A stretch of 64,000 bases of DNA, taken from Phenylobacterium sp. (lineage in GTDB: Bacteria; Pseudomonadota; Alphaproteobacteria; Caulobacterales; Caulobacteraceae). This document shows positions 1-10,013 of the stretch, piece after piece; within the stretch, counting starts at the first letter, position 1, and the number at the start of each line of letters is the position of its first letter. Made by a program: the position numbers and the translations under genes. The DNA lies in assembly GCF_019636135.1 (NCBI RefSeq), contig NZ_JAHBYD010000007.1, positions 97,249 through 161,248 on the forward strand, written 5' to 3'. Below the pieces are notes generated by a model, which was not told where the DNA came from, did not search any database, and saw only the letters and a program-made list of their open reading frames with translations.

Positions 1-576
1 CAAGGGATCGCCGGCCAGGTCGTCGGCGCCCTGGTCGCGCTCCCCATCGTGCTGCCGCCGACGGTGCTGGGCTTCTACCTGCTGATCGCGCTGGGCCCGG
101 CGAGCCCGCTGATGGCGCCGCTGCAGGCGCTGGGCGTGCGCACGCTGGCCTTCACCTTCACCGGCCTCGTCATCGGCTCGCTGATCTATTCGCTGCCGTT
201 CGCCGTGCAGCCGCTCCGCAACGCCTTCGTGGCCGTGGGCGACGACAACCTCGACGCGGCCGCCACCCTGGGCGCCACCGGCCGGCAGACCTTCCTGCGC
301 GTGGCGTTTCCGCTGGCGGCTCCCGGCTACGTGGTCGCCGCGATCCTGACCTTCGCCCACACCATCGGCGAGTTCGGCGTGGTCCTGATGATCGGCGGCG
401 CGATCCCGGGGGTCACCAACGTGCTCTCCATCGAGATCTTCAAGTCGGTCGAGGCGCTCGAATGGGGCCGCGCCCACATGCTCGCGGCGCTGCTCACGGC
501 GTTCGGCTTCGCGGTGGTCCTGAGCCTGCTGCGGCTCGAGCGGCGGTTCCTCGTGGCGCCACTCAACGAACGGTAG
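1..576 (+). CDS. modB: Molybdate ABC transporter permease ModB, C-terminal part
   Basis: The reading frame is open from base 1, so the start lies outside the window; 191 codons are visible. The product is the inner-membrane permease of an ABC importer. The visible part holds several hydrophobic segments and the cytoplasmic EAA-type coupling loop ([17 protein letters not shown], bases about 256-306) that contacts the ATPase. The stretch [16 protein letters not shown] and the later [11 protein letters not shown] are typical of ModB rather than of sulfate permeases, which are the main alternative. The ATPase gene modC would be expected directly downstream but is absent: 249 bases of non-coding DNA and then mreB follow, so modC, if present, is elsewhere. 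Family assignment is confident; substrate is inferred. Confidence 0.85.
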   Translation, partial: QGIAGQVVGALVALPIVLPPTVLGFYLLIALGPASPLMAPLQALGVRTLAFTFTGLVIGSLIYSLPFAVQPLRNAFVAVGDDNLDAAATLGATGRQTFLRVAFPLAAPGYVVAAILTFAHTIGEFGVVLMIGGAIPGVTNVLSIEIFKSVEALEWGRAHMLAALLTAFGFAVVLSLLRLERRFLVAPLNER

Positions 577-675
577 GCGGGAGCGTCGCCGCGCTGCGAT
601 GAAATTCGGGCGATTCCGCGGCGGTGCGCTGCAACACATTTCGCGCGCGACGCGAACGCACACACCGCTCTTTAA

Positions 676-1869
<1,194 letters not shown>

Positions 1870-1890
1870 GATCACGGCGAAAACCAATGT

Positions 1891-2018
1891 TCCGCTCATC
1901 CCGGCGAAGGCCGGGACCCAGATCCAAGAACTGGGCGGCTGATCGGACAGGCTCCGCGGCTTTGGAACACACTTCGGCGCTCGCCATCTGGGTCCCGGCC
2001 TTCGCCGGGATGAGCGGA
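1891..2018. repeat. Palindromic element with 33-bp perfect inverted ends (CATCCCGG family)
   Basis: Bases 1891-1923 and 1986-2018 are exact reverse complements of each other over 33 bp, enclosing a 62-base centre. The arms carry the core CTCATCCCGGCGAAGGCCGG. Related elements with CATCCCGG/CCGGGATGA ends lie at 12665, 20526, 26235 and 33045. The right end is only 7 bases from the mreC start codon and contributes the GGAG ribosome-binding site. In RNA the arms could fold into a very stable hairpin between mreB and mreC. No coding capacity is apparent. Confidence 0.9.
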
Positions 2019-2025
2019 GTTTGAG

Positions 2026-3108
2026 ATGTCCTTGAGGGACAACCCGCTCGGCGAACTGAGGGTCCCGCTCACCTGGACCGCGGGGATCGTGTTCGTGGTC
2101 GTGCTGATCGCGTCCGTCGCGATCCTGCTCTCCGACCGGCGCGAGGCGTTCGACACCGACGAGTACGGCAACCCGCGCACCATGACCGACAAGGTCCTGG
2201 CGCCGGTGGGCGATGCGCTGTCCACGCCGGGTCGCCTGACGGGGCAGGGCGTCGAGGGCATCCGCGGCTACTTCTTCGCCGTCTCCGAGAACCGCCGCCT
2301 GAAGGCCGAGCTCGACAACGCGCGGCAATGGCGCGACGTGGCCATCGCGCTGCGCGACACCAACGAGCGCTACCGCCAGATTCTGGGCCTGAAGACCGAC
2401 CCGCCGATCCCGATGGCGACGGCGCGCATCGTCACCGACTCCAGAGGCCCCTTCGCCAACTCGCGCCTGGCCAACGTCGGCCGCGAAGCGGGCGTGCGTC
2501 CCGGCAACCCGGTGATGAGCGAGAACGGCCTGGTCGGCCGCGTGGTCGGCGTGACCGACGGCGCCAGCCGTGTCCTGATGCTGACCGACGTGGCCTCGCG
2601 CACGCCGGTGATGATCGACCGCACCAATGCGCGGGCCATCCTGACCGGCGACGGCGGCCCGAACCCCAAGCTCGACTACCTGCGCGGCGTGAACGCCGTG
2701 AAGAGCGGCGACCGCGTGCTGACGTCCGGCGACGGCGGCGTCTTCCCGCGAGGCCTTCCGGTGGGCGTGGCGGTGAAGGGCCTCGACGGCCGCTGGCGCG
2801 TGGTGCTGGCCTCGGACAAGGCCCCGGTGGACTACGTCCGTATCCTGCTGTTCGAGGACTTCACCCAGATCGTGAACCGCGCCGCCCTCGACAAGGCGCA
2901 GGTCCCGCCGCCGACCCCGGGCGCCTCGACGCTTCCGCCGCCGGCCCCGCCCGCGCCGAAGGCCGCCGCCGCGCCCCCTGCGCCGAAGACCGCGACTCCG
3001 CCAGCCGGGTCGGCCGGCGCCCCGCCGGCGACGGCCGCGGCCACGCCCGCCCCGAAGGCTCCGGCCACGAAGGCGCCGGCGCCCAGACCCGGGGCGGAGC
3101 CGGAATGA
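2026..3108 (+). CDS. mreC: Rod-shape-determining protein MreC
   Basis: A 360-residue bitopic membrane protein that links MreB to the periplasmic peptidoglycan synthases PBP2 and RodA. One membrane segment lies at about residues 17-38, followed by a coiled coil (about 80-120) and the beta-rich MreC domain to about residue 285. The last 75 residues are an Ala/Pro/Lys-rich low-complexity tail (PAPKAPATKAPAPRPGAEPE), longer than in most MreC proteins. The ATG at 2026 is preceded by GGAG, whose first bases belong to the palindromic repeat. The stop overlaps the mreD start (ATGA), indicating translational coupling. Confidence 0.95.
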   Translation: MSLRDNPLGELRVPLTWTAGIVFVVVLIASVAILLSDRREAFDTDEYGNPRTMTDKVLAPVGDALSTPGRLTGQGVEGIRGYFFAVSENRRLKAELDNARQWRDVAIALRDTNERYRQILGLKTDPPIPMATARIVTDSRGPFANSRLANVGREAGVRPGNPVMSENGLVGRVVGVTDGASRVLMLTDVASRTPVMIDRTNARAILTGDGGPNPKLDYLRGVNAVKSGDRVLTSGDGGVFPRGLPVGVAVKGLDGRWRVVLASDKAPVDYVRILLFEDFTQIVNRAALDKAQVPPPTPGASTLPPPAPPAPKAAAAPPAPKTATPPAGSAGAPPATAAATPAPKAPATKAPAPRPGAEPE

Positions 3109-3620
3109 GCGGCGGCGGCGCCCGGCCGCTCGCGCCCTGGCGCTGGCTGGGGCTGCCGATGCTGGCGGTGATGGCCGCCACGATCCTGTTCGCCCTGCCG
3201 ATGCGCTTCAACGGCTACGGTCTGCCCGAGCCGATCTTCGCCCTGCCGGTGGCCTTCGCCTGGGCGGTGATCCGGCCCTCGATGCTGGGGCCCGTGTGCG
3301 TGATGCTGCTGGGCCTGTTCCTCGACATGCTCTGGGGCGCGCCCACCGGCTTCTGGGCCGTGTGCCTGCTGCTGCCGTACGGCATCGTGCTGGGGGGCCG
3401 CACGATGCTGCAGGGCCAGAGCCAGCTCATGATGATCATCTGGTACGTCGGCGCCACGATGCTGACGATCGGCGCCGGCTACCTGCTCACGATGCTCGAC
3501 ACCCGCAACGCGCCCGACCCGCTGACGGTGTTGTGGCAATTCCTCGCCACGATCGTGCTGTATCCTTTCGCCAACCAGCTCATCGAGCGCTTCGAAGACG
3601 CCGACGTGAGGTTCCGTTGA
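3105..3620 (+). CDS. mreD: Rod-shape-determining membrane protein MreD
   Basis: A 171-residue, strongly hydrophobic protein with about five predicted membrane segments, the usual size and character of MreD. It is a small integral part of the MreBCD-PBP2-RodA elongation complex. The ATG at 3105 overlaps the mreC stop by four bases (ATGA), and its own stop overlaps the TTG start of the first mrdA copy. MreD is poorly conserved in sequence, so the call rests on length, hydrophobicity and its place between mreC and mrdA. The motif FLDMLWGAPTGFWAV agrees with the family. Confidence 0.92.
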   Translation: MSGGGARPLAPWRWLGLPMLAVMAATILFALPMRFNGYGLPEPIFALPVAFAWAVIRPSMLGPVCVMLLGLFLDMLWGAPTGFWAVCLLLPYGIVLGGRTMLQGQSQLMMIIWYVGATMLTIGAGYLLTMLDTRNAPDPLTVLWQFLATIVLYPFANQLIERFEDADVRFR

Positions 3621-5575
3621 CGCAGCCGGCCATCTTCTTCGAGGAAGTGAACGAGCGTCAGGGCGTGTTCCACCGCCGCGCGATCCTGCTGGGAGCCTTC
3701 GCGGGCCTGGGCATCGCGGGCATGGGCTCGCGGCTCGCCTATCTCCAGCTCCTGGAGGCCCAGCGCTACGAGAAGCTGGCGACCTCGAACCAGTTCAACT
3801 TCAAGCTCATGCCGGCGCCGCGCGGGCTGATCGTCGACCGCAACGGGGCGATCCTGGCCGCCAACCGCCCGAACTTCCGGCTCCTGGTCCACCGCGACAA
3901 GGACCTCGACACCGAGGCGACGCTGAAGCACCTGGCCGACTACGTGCCCCTGGACGAGGCCCGCCAGCGCCGCCTGCTGAAGGACATCAACGCCGCCCCG
4001 AAGCGCGCGCCGGTCCAGGTTATCGAGGACATGAGCTGGGAGCAGTTCAGCGCGATCAAGCTGCGCGGCCCTGAGCTGCCGGGCGTCACCGCCGACATGG
4101 GCGAGGTGCGGGTCTATCCCCACGGCGGCGCCTTCGCCCACGTGATCGGCTACGTGGCCAAGGTGAACAAGGAAGACGTCGCGGAAGCGGGGCCCAACCG
4201 CGACCCGATCATGCTCCATCCCAGCTTCCGGGTCGGCAAGCAGGGCGTCGAGAAGGCCCTCGACGTCGATCTGCGCGGCAAGCCCGGCGCCAAGAAGGTC
4301 GAGGTGGACGCCAACGGCCGCGAGGTCCGCGAAGACCCCGAGGGCGACATCCCCGCCACGCCCGGCGCGGAGGTGCAGCTCACCCTCGACGTCGACGTCC
4401 AGAACCGCGCGCTCGACGTGTTCGGGGAGGAGAGCGGCGGCGCGGTGATGATGGACTGCCGCACCGGCGACATCCTCTGCATGGCCTCGGCGCCGTCGTT
4501 CGACGCCAACCGCTTCGTGCGCGGCATGACCGGGGCCGAGTACCGGGCGCTGACCGGCTACGAGAGGAAGCCGCTGCTCGACAAGTGCCTGTCCGGCCTC
4601 TACCCGCCCGGCTCCACCTTCAAGACCATGACGGCGCTGGCCATCCTGACCGCCGGCGTCAGCCCGGAGGAGCGGGTGAGCTGCGGCGGCGGCATGCACT
4701 TCGGCGGCCGCTTCTTCCATTGCCACAAGCGCGGCGGGCACGGGTCGCAGAACCTGAACGACGCGATCAAGAACTCCTGCGACACCTACTTCTACGCCAT
4801 GTCGCTGCGCGTCGGCCCCGATCGCATCGCCGAGGCGGCGCGCGCCTTCGGCCTGGGCCAGACCTTCGACATCGGCATCCCGGGCCAGAAGAAGGGCATC
4901 GTCCCCGACCGCGAGTGGAAGAAGAGGTATTTCAAGAAGAACAAGGAGATGCAGCCCTGGTGGCCGGGCGAGAACCTCTCGTACGCCATCGGCCAGGGCT
5001 ATCTGCAGGTGAACGCGCTGCAGCTCGCGGTGATGACCGCGCGGCTCGCCAACGGGCAGAAGGCGCTGAACCCGCGGCTGATCCGCTCGGTCGGCGGCAA
5101 GGAGCTGCCGCGTGGCTCCGACGTGGCGGACCTGCCGTTCCCGCGCGAGCACATCGATCGCGTCCGCGCCGGCATGGCGGCGGTGACGGAGGTGGGCGGC
5201 ACCGCCTGGCGCGCCAGCCAGCTCGGTCTCGGCGACATCACCATGGCCGGCAAGACCGGCACGGCCCAGGTGCGCAACTACGACAGCGGCGGTTCGCGCG
5301 GGAAGGGCGGGGCCTGGCATCTGCGCGACCACGGCCTCTTTGTCGCATACGCCCCGATCGTCGAGCCGCGGTATGCCCTGGCCGTGATCGTGCAGCACGG
5401 CATGGGCGGATCGACGGCCGCGGCCCCGCGGGCGCGCGAGATCATGCGCACGGCCCTGCTCAAGGACCCCGAGATCGTGGCGCGCGTGCTGAAGCCGATG
5501 CCGATGCCCGAACTGACGCCGGACCGTGAGCTGGACATCGTCCCCGAGGTCTCCAACGTCGAGCGGCCGGCGTGA
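3617..5575 (+). CDS. mrdA: Penicillin-binding protein 2, first tandem copy
   Basis: A 652-residue class B PBP, the D,D-transpeptidase of lateral wall growth. It has a short cytoplasmic N-terminus, one membrane anchor at about residues 19-39, a pedestal domain and a transpeptidase domain. The catalytic motifs are intact: STFK with nucleophile Ser333, SCD (in KNSCDTYFY), and KTG at Lys546 (MAGKTGTAQ). The start is a TTG overlapping the mreD stop (TTGA). It is chosen because the next residues TQPAIFFEEVNERQG match the N-terminus of the second copy, and no ATG is available. An almost equal-length paralogue follows after four bases. The transpeptidase half differs clearly from the second copy, while the N-terminal half is nearly the same. 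Confidence 0.95.
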   Translation: MTQPAIFFEEVNERQGVFHRRAILLGAFAGLGIAGMGSRLAYLQLLEAQRYEKLATSNQFNFKLMPAPRGLIVDRNGAILAANRPNFRLLVHRDKDLDTEATLKHLADYVPLDEARQRRLLKDINAAPKRAPVQVIEDMSWEQFSAIKLRGPELPGVTADMGEVRVYPHGGAFAHVIGYVAKVNKEDVAEAGPNRDPIMLHPSFRVGKQGVEKALDVDLRGKPGAKKVEVDANGREVREDPEGDIPATPGAEVQLTLDVDVQNRALDVFGEESGGAVMMDCRTGDILCMASAPSFDANRFVRGMTGAEYRALTGYERKPLLDKCLSGLYPPGSTFKTMTALAILTAGVSPEERVSCGGGMHFGGRFFHCHKRGGHGSQNLNDAIKNSCDTYFYAMSLRVGPDRIAEAARAFGLGQTFDIGIPGQKKGIVPDREWKKRYFKKNKEMQPWWPGENLSYAIGQGYLQVNALQLAVMTARLANGQKALNPRLIRSVGGKELPRGSDVADLPFPREHIDRVRAGMAAVTEVGGTAWRASQLGLGDITMAGKTGTAQVRNYDSGGSRGKGGAWHLRDHGLFVAYAPIVEPRYALAVIVQHGMGGSTAAAPRAREIMRTALLKDPEIVARVLKPMPMPELTPDRELDIVPEVSNVERPA

Positions 5576-5579
5576 CCCG

Positions 5580-7538
5580 ATGACCCAGCCCGCCATCTTC
5601 TTCGAGGAGGTCAACGAGCGGCAGGGCGCCTTCCACCGCCGGTCGATCCTCATGGGCGCGTTCGCGGGCGTGGGGATGGCGGCGCTGGGCGCGCGGCTGG
5701 CCTACCTGCAGCTCTTCGAGACCCAGCGCTACGAGAAGCTGGCGACCTCGAACCAGTTCAACTTCAAGCTCATGCCGGCGCCGCGGGGCATCATCGTCGA
5801 CCGCAACGGCGCGATCCTGGCCGCCAACCGCCCGAACTTCCGGCTGATGGTGGCCCGCGACAAGGGCATGGACCCCGAGGCCACGCTGCACACCCTGGCC
5901 GAGTACGTGCCGCTGGACGAGACGCGCCAGCGCCGCCTGCTGAAGGACATCAATTCCGCGCCCAAGCGGGCGCCCGTCCAGGTCATGGAAGACATGAGCT
6001 GGGAGCAGTTCAGCGCGATCAACGTCCGCGCGCCCGAACTGCCCGGCGTCACCGCCGACATGGGCGAGGTGCGCGTCTATCCCCACGGCGGCGCCTTCGC
6101 CCACGTGATCGGCTACGTCGCCAAGGTGAACAAGGAGGATGTCGAGAAGGCCGGGCCCCATCCCGACCCGATCATGCTCCACCCCAGCTTCCGGATCGGC
6201 AAGCAGGGGGTCGAGAAGGCCTTCGACATGGACCTGCGGGGCAAGGCCGGGGCCAAGAAGGTCGAGGTCGACGCCAACGGGCGCGAGGTCCGCGAGGACG
6301 CCCAGGGCGACATCCCGGCGACCCCCGGCAAGGTCATCGAGCTCACCCTTGACGCCGACGTGCAGCTTCGGGCCGAGGAGGTGTTCGGCGAGGAGAGCGG
6401 CGCGGCCGTCGTCATGGACGTGCGTAACGGTGACCTGCTCTGCCTGTTCTCGGGTCCCAGCTTCGACGCCAACCGGTTCGTCCGCGGCCTCACCGGCGCG
6501 GAATACCGGGGGCTCGCGCAGTACGACCACAAGCCGCTGTTCAACAAGGCGCTGACGGCGACCTATCCGCCGGGCTCCACCTTCAAGACCATGGTGGCCC
6601 TGGCCGCGCTCGAGAACGGCTACGACCCCAAGACCGTCCACGTCTGTAGCGGCCACTGGTACTTCGGCCGGATGTGGAAGTGCGATGCGGTGCATGGCGC
6701 GCAGGACCTGCACCACGCCGTCGCCACCTCCTGCGACATCTACTTCTACCAGACCGCGCTCTGGCTCGGCCCCGACCGGATCGCCGAGACGGCGCGCAAG
6801 TTCGGCCTGGGCGAGATCTTCGACATCGGCATCCCGGGCCAGAAGAAGGGCCTGGTCCCCGACACCGCCTACAAGAAGCGCCGCTTCCCGAAGGACCCCA
6901 AGTGGCACCCCGGCGAGACGCCCAGCATGGGCATCGGCCAGGGCTACACCAACCTGAACCCCTTGCAGCTCTGCGTGATGACCGCGCGCATCGCCAATGG
7001 CGAGAAGTCGCTGCACCCGCGCCTGGTCCGCGCCATCGGCGGGGTCGAGCAGAAGTCGGGCGCGGCCTGGGGCGACCTGCCGGTGAACAAGGACAACCTC
7101 CACTTCGTGCGCGAGGCGATGGCCGCCGTCACCACCATCGGCACCGCCGCCCGCGTGGCCGACCTGGGGCTGGGGAACGTGAAGATGGCCGGCAAGACCG
7201 GCACCGCCCAGGCCTATTCCTACGGCGCCGGCCGCGGCGTGCATGGCACCGCCGGGGCCTGGAAGCTGCGCGACCACGCCTGGTTCGTGGCCTTCGCGCC
7301 CTATGACGACCCGCGCTACGCCATCAGCGTCCTGGTCGAGCACGGCGGCTTCGGCGCGGCCGCCGCGGCGCCGCGGGCGCGGGAGATCATGCGCACGGTG
7401 CTGCTGAAGGATCCAGACGTCATGAAGCGTGTCGTCCGCCCCGCGCCGATGCCCGACCTGCCGCCCGAGATGCAGAACCAGCCCGACGCCGCCGACGGCG
7501 TCGTCACCGCCCAGGCTCCGACAGGAAAGCCCGCATGA
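5580..7538 (+). CDS. mrdA: Penicillin-binding protein 2, second tandem copy
   Basis: Also 652 residues, with the same architecture as the preceding gene. Catalytic motifs are present: STFK with Ser333, SCD (in ATSCDIYFY) and KTG at Lys539. The N-terminal 300 residues are almost the same as the first copy: bases 5722-5785 and 3759-3822 are identical over 64 nt. The transpeptidase part diverges, for example around the linker after STFK and in the C-terminal tail. The ATG at 5580 follows the upstream stop by four bases, and the stop overlaps rodA (ATGA). Both copies therefore appear translated and active. I cannot tell from sequence which is the ancestral PBP2. Confidence 0.95.
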   Translation: MTQPAIFFEEVNERQGAFHRRSILMGAFAGVGMAALGARLAYLQLFETQRYEKLATSNQFNFKLMPAPRGIIVDRNGAILAANRPNFRLMVARDKGMDPEATLHTLAEYVPLDETRQRRLLKDINSAPKRAPVQVMEDMSWEQFSAINVRAPELPGVTADMGEVRVYPHGGAFAHVIGYVAKVNKEDVEKAGPHPDPIMLHPSFRIGKQGVEKAFDMDLRGKAGAKKVEVDANGREVREDAQGDIPATPGKVIELTLDADVQLRAEEVFGEESGAAVVMDVRNGDLLCLFSGPSFDANRFVRGLTGAEYRGLAQYDHKPLFNKALTATYPPGSTFKTMVALAALENGYDPKTVHVCSGHWYFGRMWKCDAVHGAQDLHHAVATSCDIYFYQTALWLGPDRIAETARKFGLGEIFDIGIPGQKKGLVPDTAYKKRRFPKDPKWHPGETPSMGIGQGYTNLNPLQLCVMTARIANGEKSLHPRLVRAIGGVEQKSGAAWGDLPVNKDNLHFVREAMAAVTTIGTAARVADLGLGNVKMAGKTGTAQAYSYGAGRGVHGTAGAWKLRDHAWFVAFAPYDDPRYAISVLVEHGGFGAAAAAPRAREIMRTVLLKDPDVMKRVVRPAPMPDLPPEMQNQPDAADGVVTAQAPTGKPA

Positions 7539-8689
7539 CCGTCTCGGCCCTCACGCGCCCCGGCGAACGCGACCGCCTGATCGTCAAGCTCAGCGAGATC
7601 GACTGGGTCTTCGTGCTGGTGCTCAGCCTGATCGCCGGCGCCGGCGCCCTGATGCTGTTCTCCATGGCGGGGTCGTCGTGGATGCCCTGGGCGGCGGCGC
7701 ACCTGGGCCGCTTCGCGCTGCTGCTGCTGGTGATGATCGTGCTGGCGGTGGTCGACCTGCGGGTCTGGTTCGCCATCGCCTATCCGCTCTACGGGTTCGG
7801 GCTCCTGCTGCTGGTCGCGGTGGAGGCGGTGGGCGACGTGCGCCTGGGCGCGCAGCGCTGGCTCTCCATCGGGCCGTTCAGCTTCCAGCCGTCCGAGGTG
7901 ATGAAGCTGGGCATCGTGCTGGCGCTCGCGCGCCTCTACCACGGCGTCCCGGCCCAACGGGCGCGGCTGTCCTGGTGGCTCTTCGTGCCCGCGACGATGA
8001 TCGCGCTCCCCGTCCTGCTGGTCGCCCACCAGCCCGACCTCGGCACCGCCATGCTGATCGCGCTCACCGGCGCCGCGATCGTCGTCCTGGCCGGCCTCTC
8101 CTGGCGTCTGATCGCGATCTTCTCCGTGACGGCCATCGCCGCGGTGGTGCCGATGATCACCTTCGTGCTGCACGACTACCAGCGCGAGCGGATCTTCACC
8201 TTCCTGAACCCCGAGAGCGACCCGTCGGGCTCGGGCTACCACATCCTGCAGTCGATGATCGCCCTGGGCTCGGGCGGCCTGCTGGGCAAGGGCTACGGCC
8301 TGGGCTCGCAGAGCCAGCTCAATTTCCTGCCCGAGAAGCAGACCGACTTCGCCTTCGCCGCGCTCGCCGAGGAGTTCGGCTTCCTGGGCTGCATCTCGAT
8401 CCTGGCGCTCTACGCCGCGGTGATCTTCATGGCGCTGCGCACCGCCTACCTCAGCCACAGCCATTTCGGGCGCCTGGCCGCCTCAGGCGCGACCGCCACC
8501 TTCACGCTCTACGTCCTGATCAACGGCGCGATGGTGATGGGCCTGGCGCCGGTCGTGGGGGTCCCGATGCCGCTGCTCAGCTATGGCGGCACCGTCATGG
8601 TGACGGTGATGGCCGGCTTCGGCCTCGTCCAGTCGGTGCGCGTCCACCGCTACGCGGAAGTCACCAGCGGCAAGGGCAGCTTCGTCTAG
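7535..8689 (+). CDS. rodA: SEDS peptidoglycan glycosyltransferase RodA
   Basis: A 384-residue polytopic membrane protein of the SEDS family. It polymerises lipid II into glycan strands together with PBP2. About ten membrane segments are visible. Family motifs include HQPDLGTAML, the TDFAFAALAEEFGF stretch and the C-terminal GVPMPLLSYGGT signature. The ATG overlaps the stop of the second mrdA copy, ending the six-gene rod-shape operon. The stop is directly followed by a strong hairpin and a repeat that may also terminate transcription. Confidence 0.96.
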   Translation: MTVSALTRPGERDRLIVKLSEIDWVFVLVLSLIAGAGALMLFSMAGSSWMPWAAAHLGRFALLLLVMIVLAVVDLRVWFAIAYPLYGFGLLLLVAVEAVGDVRLGAQRWLSIGPFSFQPSEVMKLGIVLALARLYHGVPAQRARLSWWLFVPATMIALPVLLVAHQPDLGTAMLIALTGAAIVVLAGLSWRLIAIFSVTAIAAVVPMITFVLHDYQRERIFTFLNPESDPSGSGYHILQSMIALGSGGLLGKGYGLGSQSQLNFLPEKQTDFAFAALAEEFGFLGCISILALYAAVIFMALRTAYLSHSHFGRLAASGATATFTLYVLINGAMVMGLAPVVGVPMPLLSYGGTVMVTVMAGFGLVQSVRVHRYAEVTSGKGSFV

Positions 8690-8793
8690 AGCGGGGTGCG
8701 TGATTCGGGAATCACGCACCGGGCTCTAAATTTTTGATTTCGCATCGTTTTCGCCGAAAACCGGCCGCCACTTTTCGGCACGATGCTCTAGAG
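8688..8793. repeat. RIME-like intergenic repeat with 12-bp hairpin
   Basis: Bases 8695-8706 and 8709-8720 form a perfect 12-bp stem (GGTGCGTGATTC) with a 2-base loop, flanked by an outer AGAGC/GCTCT pairing. The second part has the CGCATCGTTTTCGCCGAAAA and TTTTCGGCACGATGCTCTAGA blocks, which form another imperfect inverted repeat. This layout resembles intergenic mosaic elements described in rhizobia and other alphaproteobacteria; that comparison is from memory. It sits between the convergent genes rodA and the membrane-protein gene, so it may work as a bidirectional terminator. Confidence 0.7.
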
Positions 8794-8803
8794 TGCGCTC
8801 CAG

Positions 8804-9937
8804 CTACAGCACGTAGCGTGCGCGCCAGTGCGCCGCCACGAAGGCGCGGAGGTCGCGGTAGGCGACGACTTCCATGTCGCGCAGGGCCTCGATCTTCTCG
8901 GGCAGGCCGCCGGCGTCGAAGCGGGCGCGGGCCTGCAGCACGGCGGCCGAGTACCAGGCGTAGCGGCCGGCGTCGTCGGTCAGCAGCAGGCTGTCGTTGA
9001 TGAGCCGCAGCCCCAGGGCGACCGCGGCGCCGCTGGTCGCCAGGCCCAGCAGGATCCTGGTCGTCGGATCGGTCGCCGGCACGCCCCAGGCCATGAGCCC
9101 GCCCGCGAAGGCTGCGCTCACCACCGAGACCACCGGCAGGATGTCGCTGCCCACGCGGATCGCCTCGGAGCGGCGGCGCGGCGCCCGCAGGGAGTCGCCC
9201 AGCTTCCCCTCGGTGTAGGCGAGCTGGATGCCGAACCGGTTGCGCCGCAGCAGGTCGAGCAGCAGGGCGAGTTCGTCGGACGCCGGGGGCGGAGCCGGCG
9301 AGGCCGTCCATTCCCGCACGACCCAGGCCTCGGCGTCGGCGGGCTCGCCCGCCAGGCGGCCCAGTTGCGCCGGCATCACCTCGGGCGCCGGCAGCGCCGC
9401 GAGCGCGCGGCCGCGCACCACCTTCCATTCGGCCAGCGCCTGGTCGTCGGTCATGGCGCGGGCGACCAGGTCGAGGTTGTTGATCAGGGTCTGGAAGTAG
9501 AGGCCGCGCGCCTGCTCGGTCCAGTAGCGGTGGCCGAGCCAGCGGGCCCGCGAGTTCGCTCCCAGCCAGTGGAACAGCGCCAGCCCCGCGCCGCCGAGGC
9601 AGAGCGCCAGCGCCAGGCCGCCCATCGCCTGCTGCGCCGTCCCCGCCGCCAGGGGCGCGAACCCCGCCAGGATCAGGCCGCCGACCGCGGCCGCCACCGA
9701 GACCATGCCGAACCGGCGGTCGGCGCGTCCGTGCCGGTTGGCGGGCGCCTCGTGCTTGCCGAAGAGGGCCCGCAGTTCGGGCCAGTCCAGCACGCGCAGG
9801 GCCGTCGGATGGCGGGCGCGCAGGGCGTCGCGCGCGGGCTTGGTGAAGAGGATGTCGTCGTTCGCCCAGCCGGCCTGCGGGTCCTCGAGCCCATCATGCG
9901 GGTTCGGCTCGACGTCGGCTGGCGTGGGCGTGTTCAT
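8804..9937 (-). CDS. Multi-helix membrane protein, possibly SLATT/DUF4231-like
   Basis: A 377-residue protein with two helix pairs, at about residues 79-125 and 265-310, separated by a long polar region. After the first pair comes RARWLGHRYWTEQARGLYFQ, which resembles the W-x-R-x-x-x-E-x-x-R signature of two-helix SLATT/DUF4231 membrane domains. Before the second pair is a Gln/Arg-rich segment (IQLAYTEGKLGDSLR) of similar style, so it may hold two such domains. SLATT proteins are proposed membrane-pore effectors beside nucleotide-sensing proteins; no such partner is seen here. The gene stands alone, convergent with rodA. The family assignment is tentative and function is unknown. Confidence 0.5.
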   Translation of the reverse strand: MNTPTPADVEPNPHDGLEDPQAGWANDDILFTKPARDALRARHPTALRVLDWPELRALFGKHEAPANRHGRADRRFGMVSVAAAVGGLILAGFAPLAAGTAQQAMGGLALALCLGGAGLALFHWLGANSRARWLGHRYWTEQARGLYFQTLINNLDLVARAMTDDQALAEWKVVRGRALAALPAPEVMPAQLGRLAGEPADAEAWVVREWTASPAPPPASDELALLLDLLRRNRFGIQLAYTEGKLGDSLRAPRRRSEAIRVGSDILPVVSVVSAAFAGGLMAWGVPATDPTTRILLGLATSGAAVALGLRLINDSLLLTDDAGRYAWYSAAVLQARARFDAGGLPEKIEALRDMEVVAYRDLRAFVAAHWRARYVL

Positions 9938-10013
9938 GCGCGGCTCCGCAGCCTCCGGTCAGGCCGCTTCGCCGCAAGTATAGACACAACCGCGCGTGGC
10001 GGTGCGACGTTCG

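Noticed and set aside
327..665. Long minus-strand open frame over modB and many like it over every GC-rich gene
   Set aside because: These are frame shadows caused by high GC at third positions; they have low-complexity Arg/Ala/Pro translations and no family signature.
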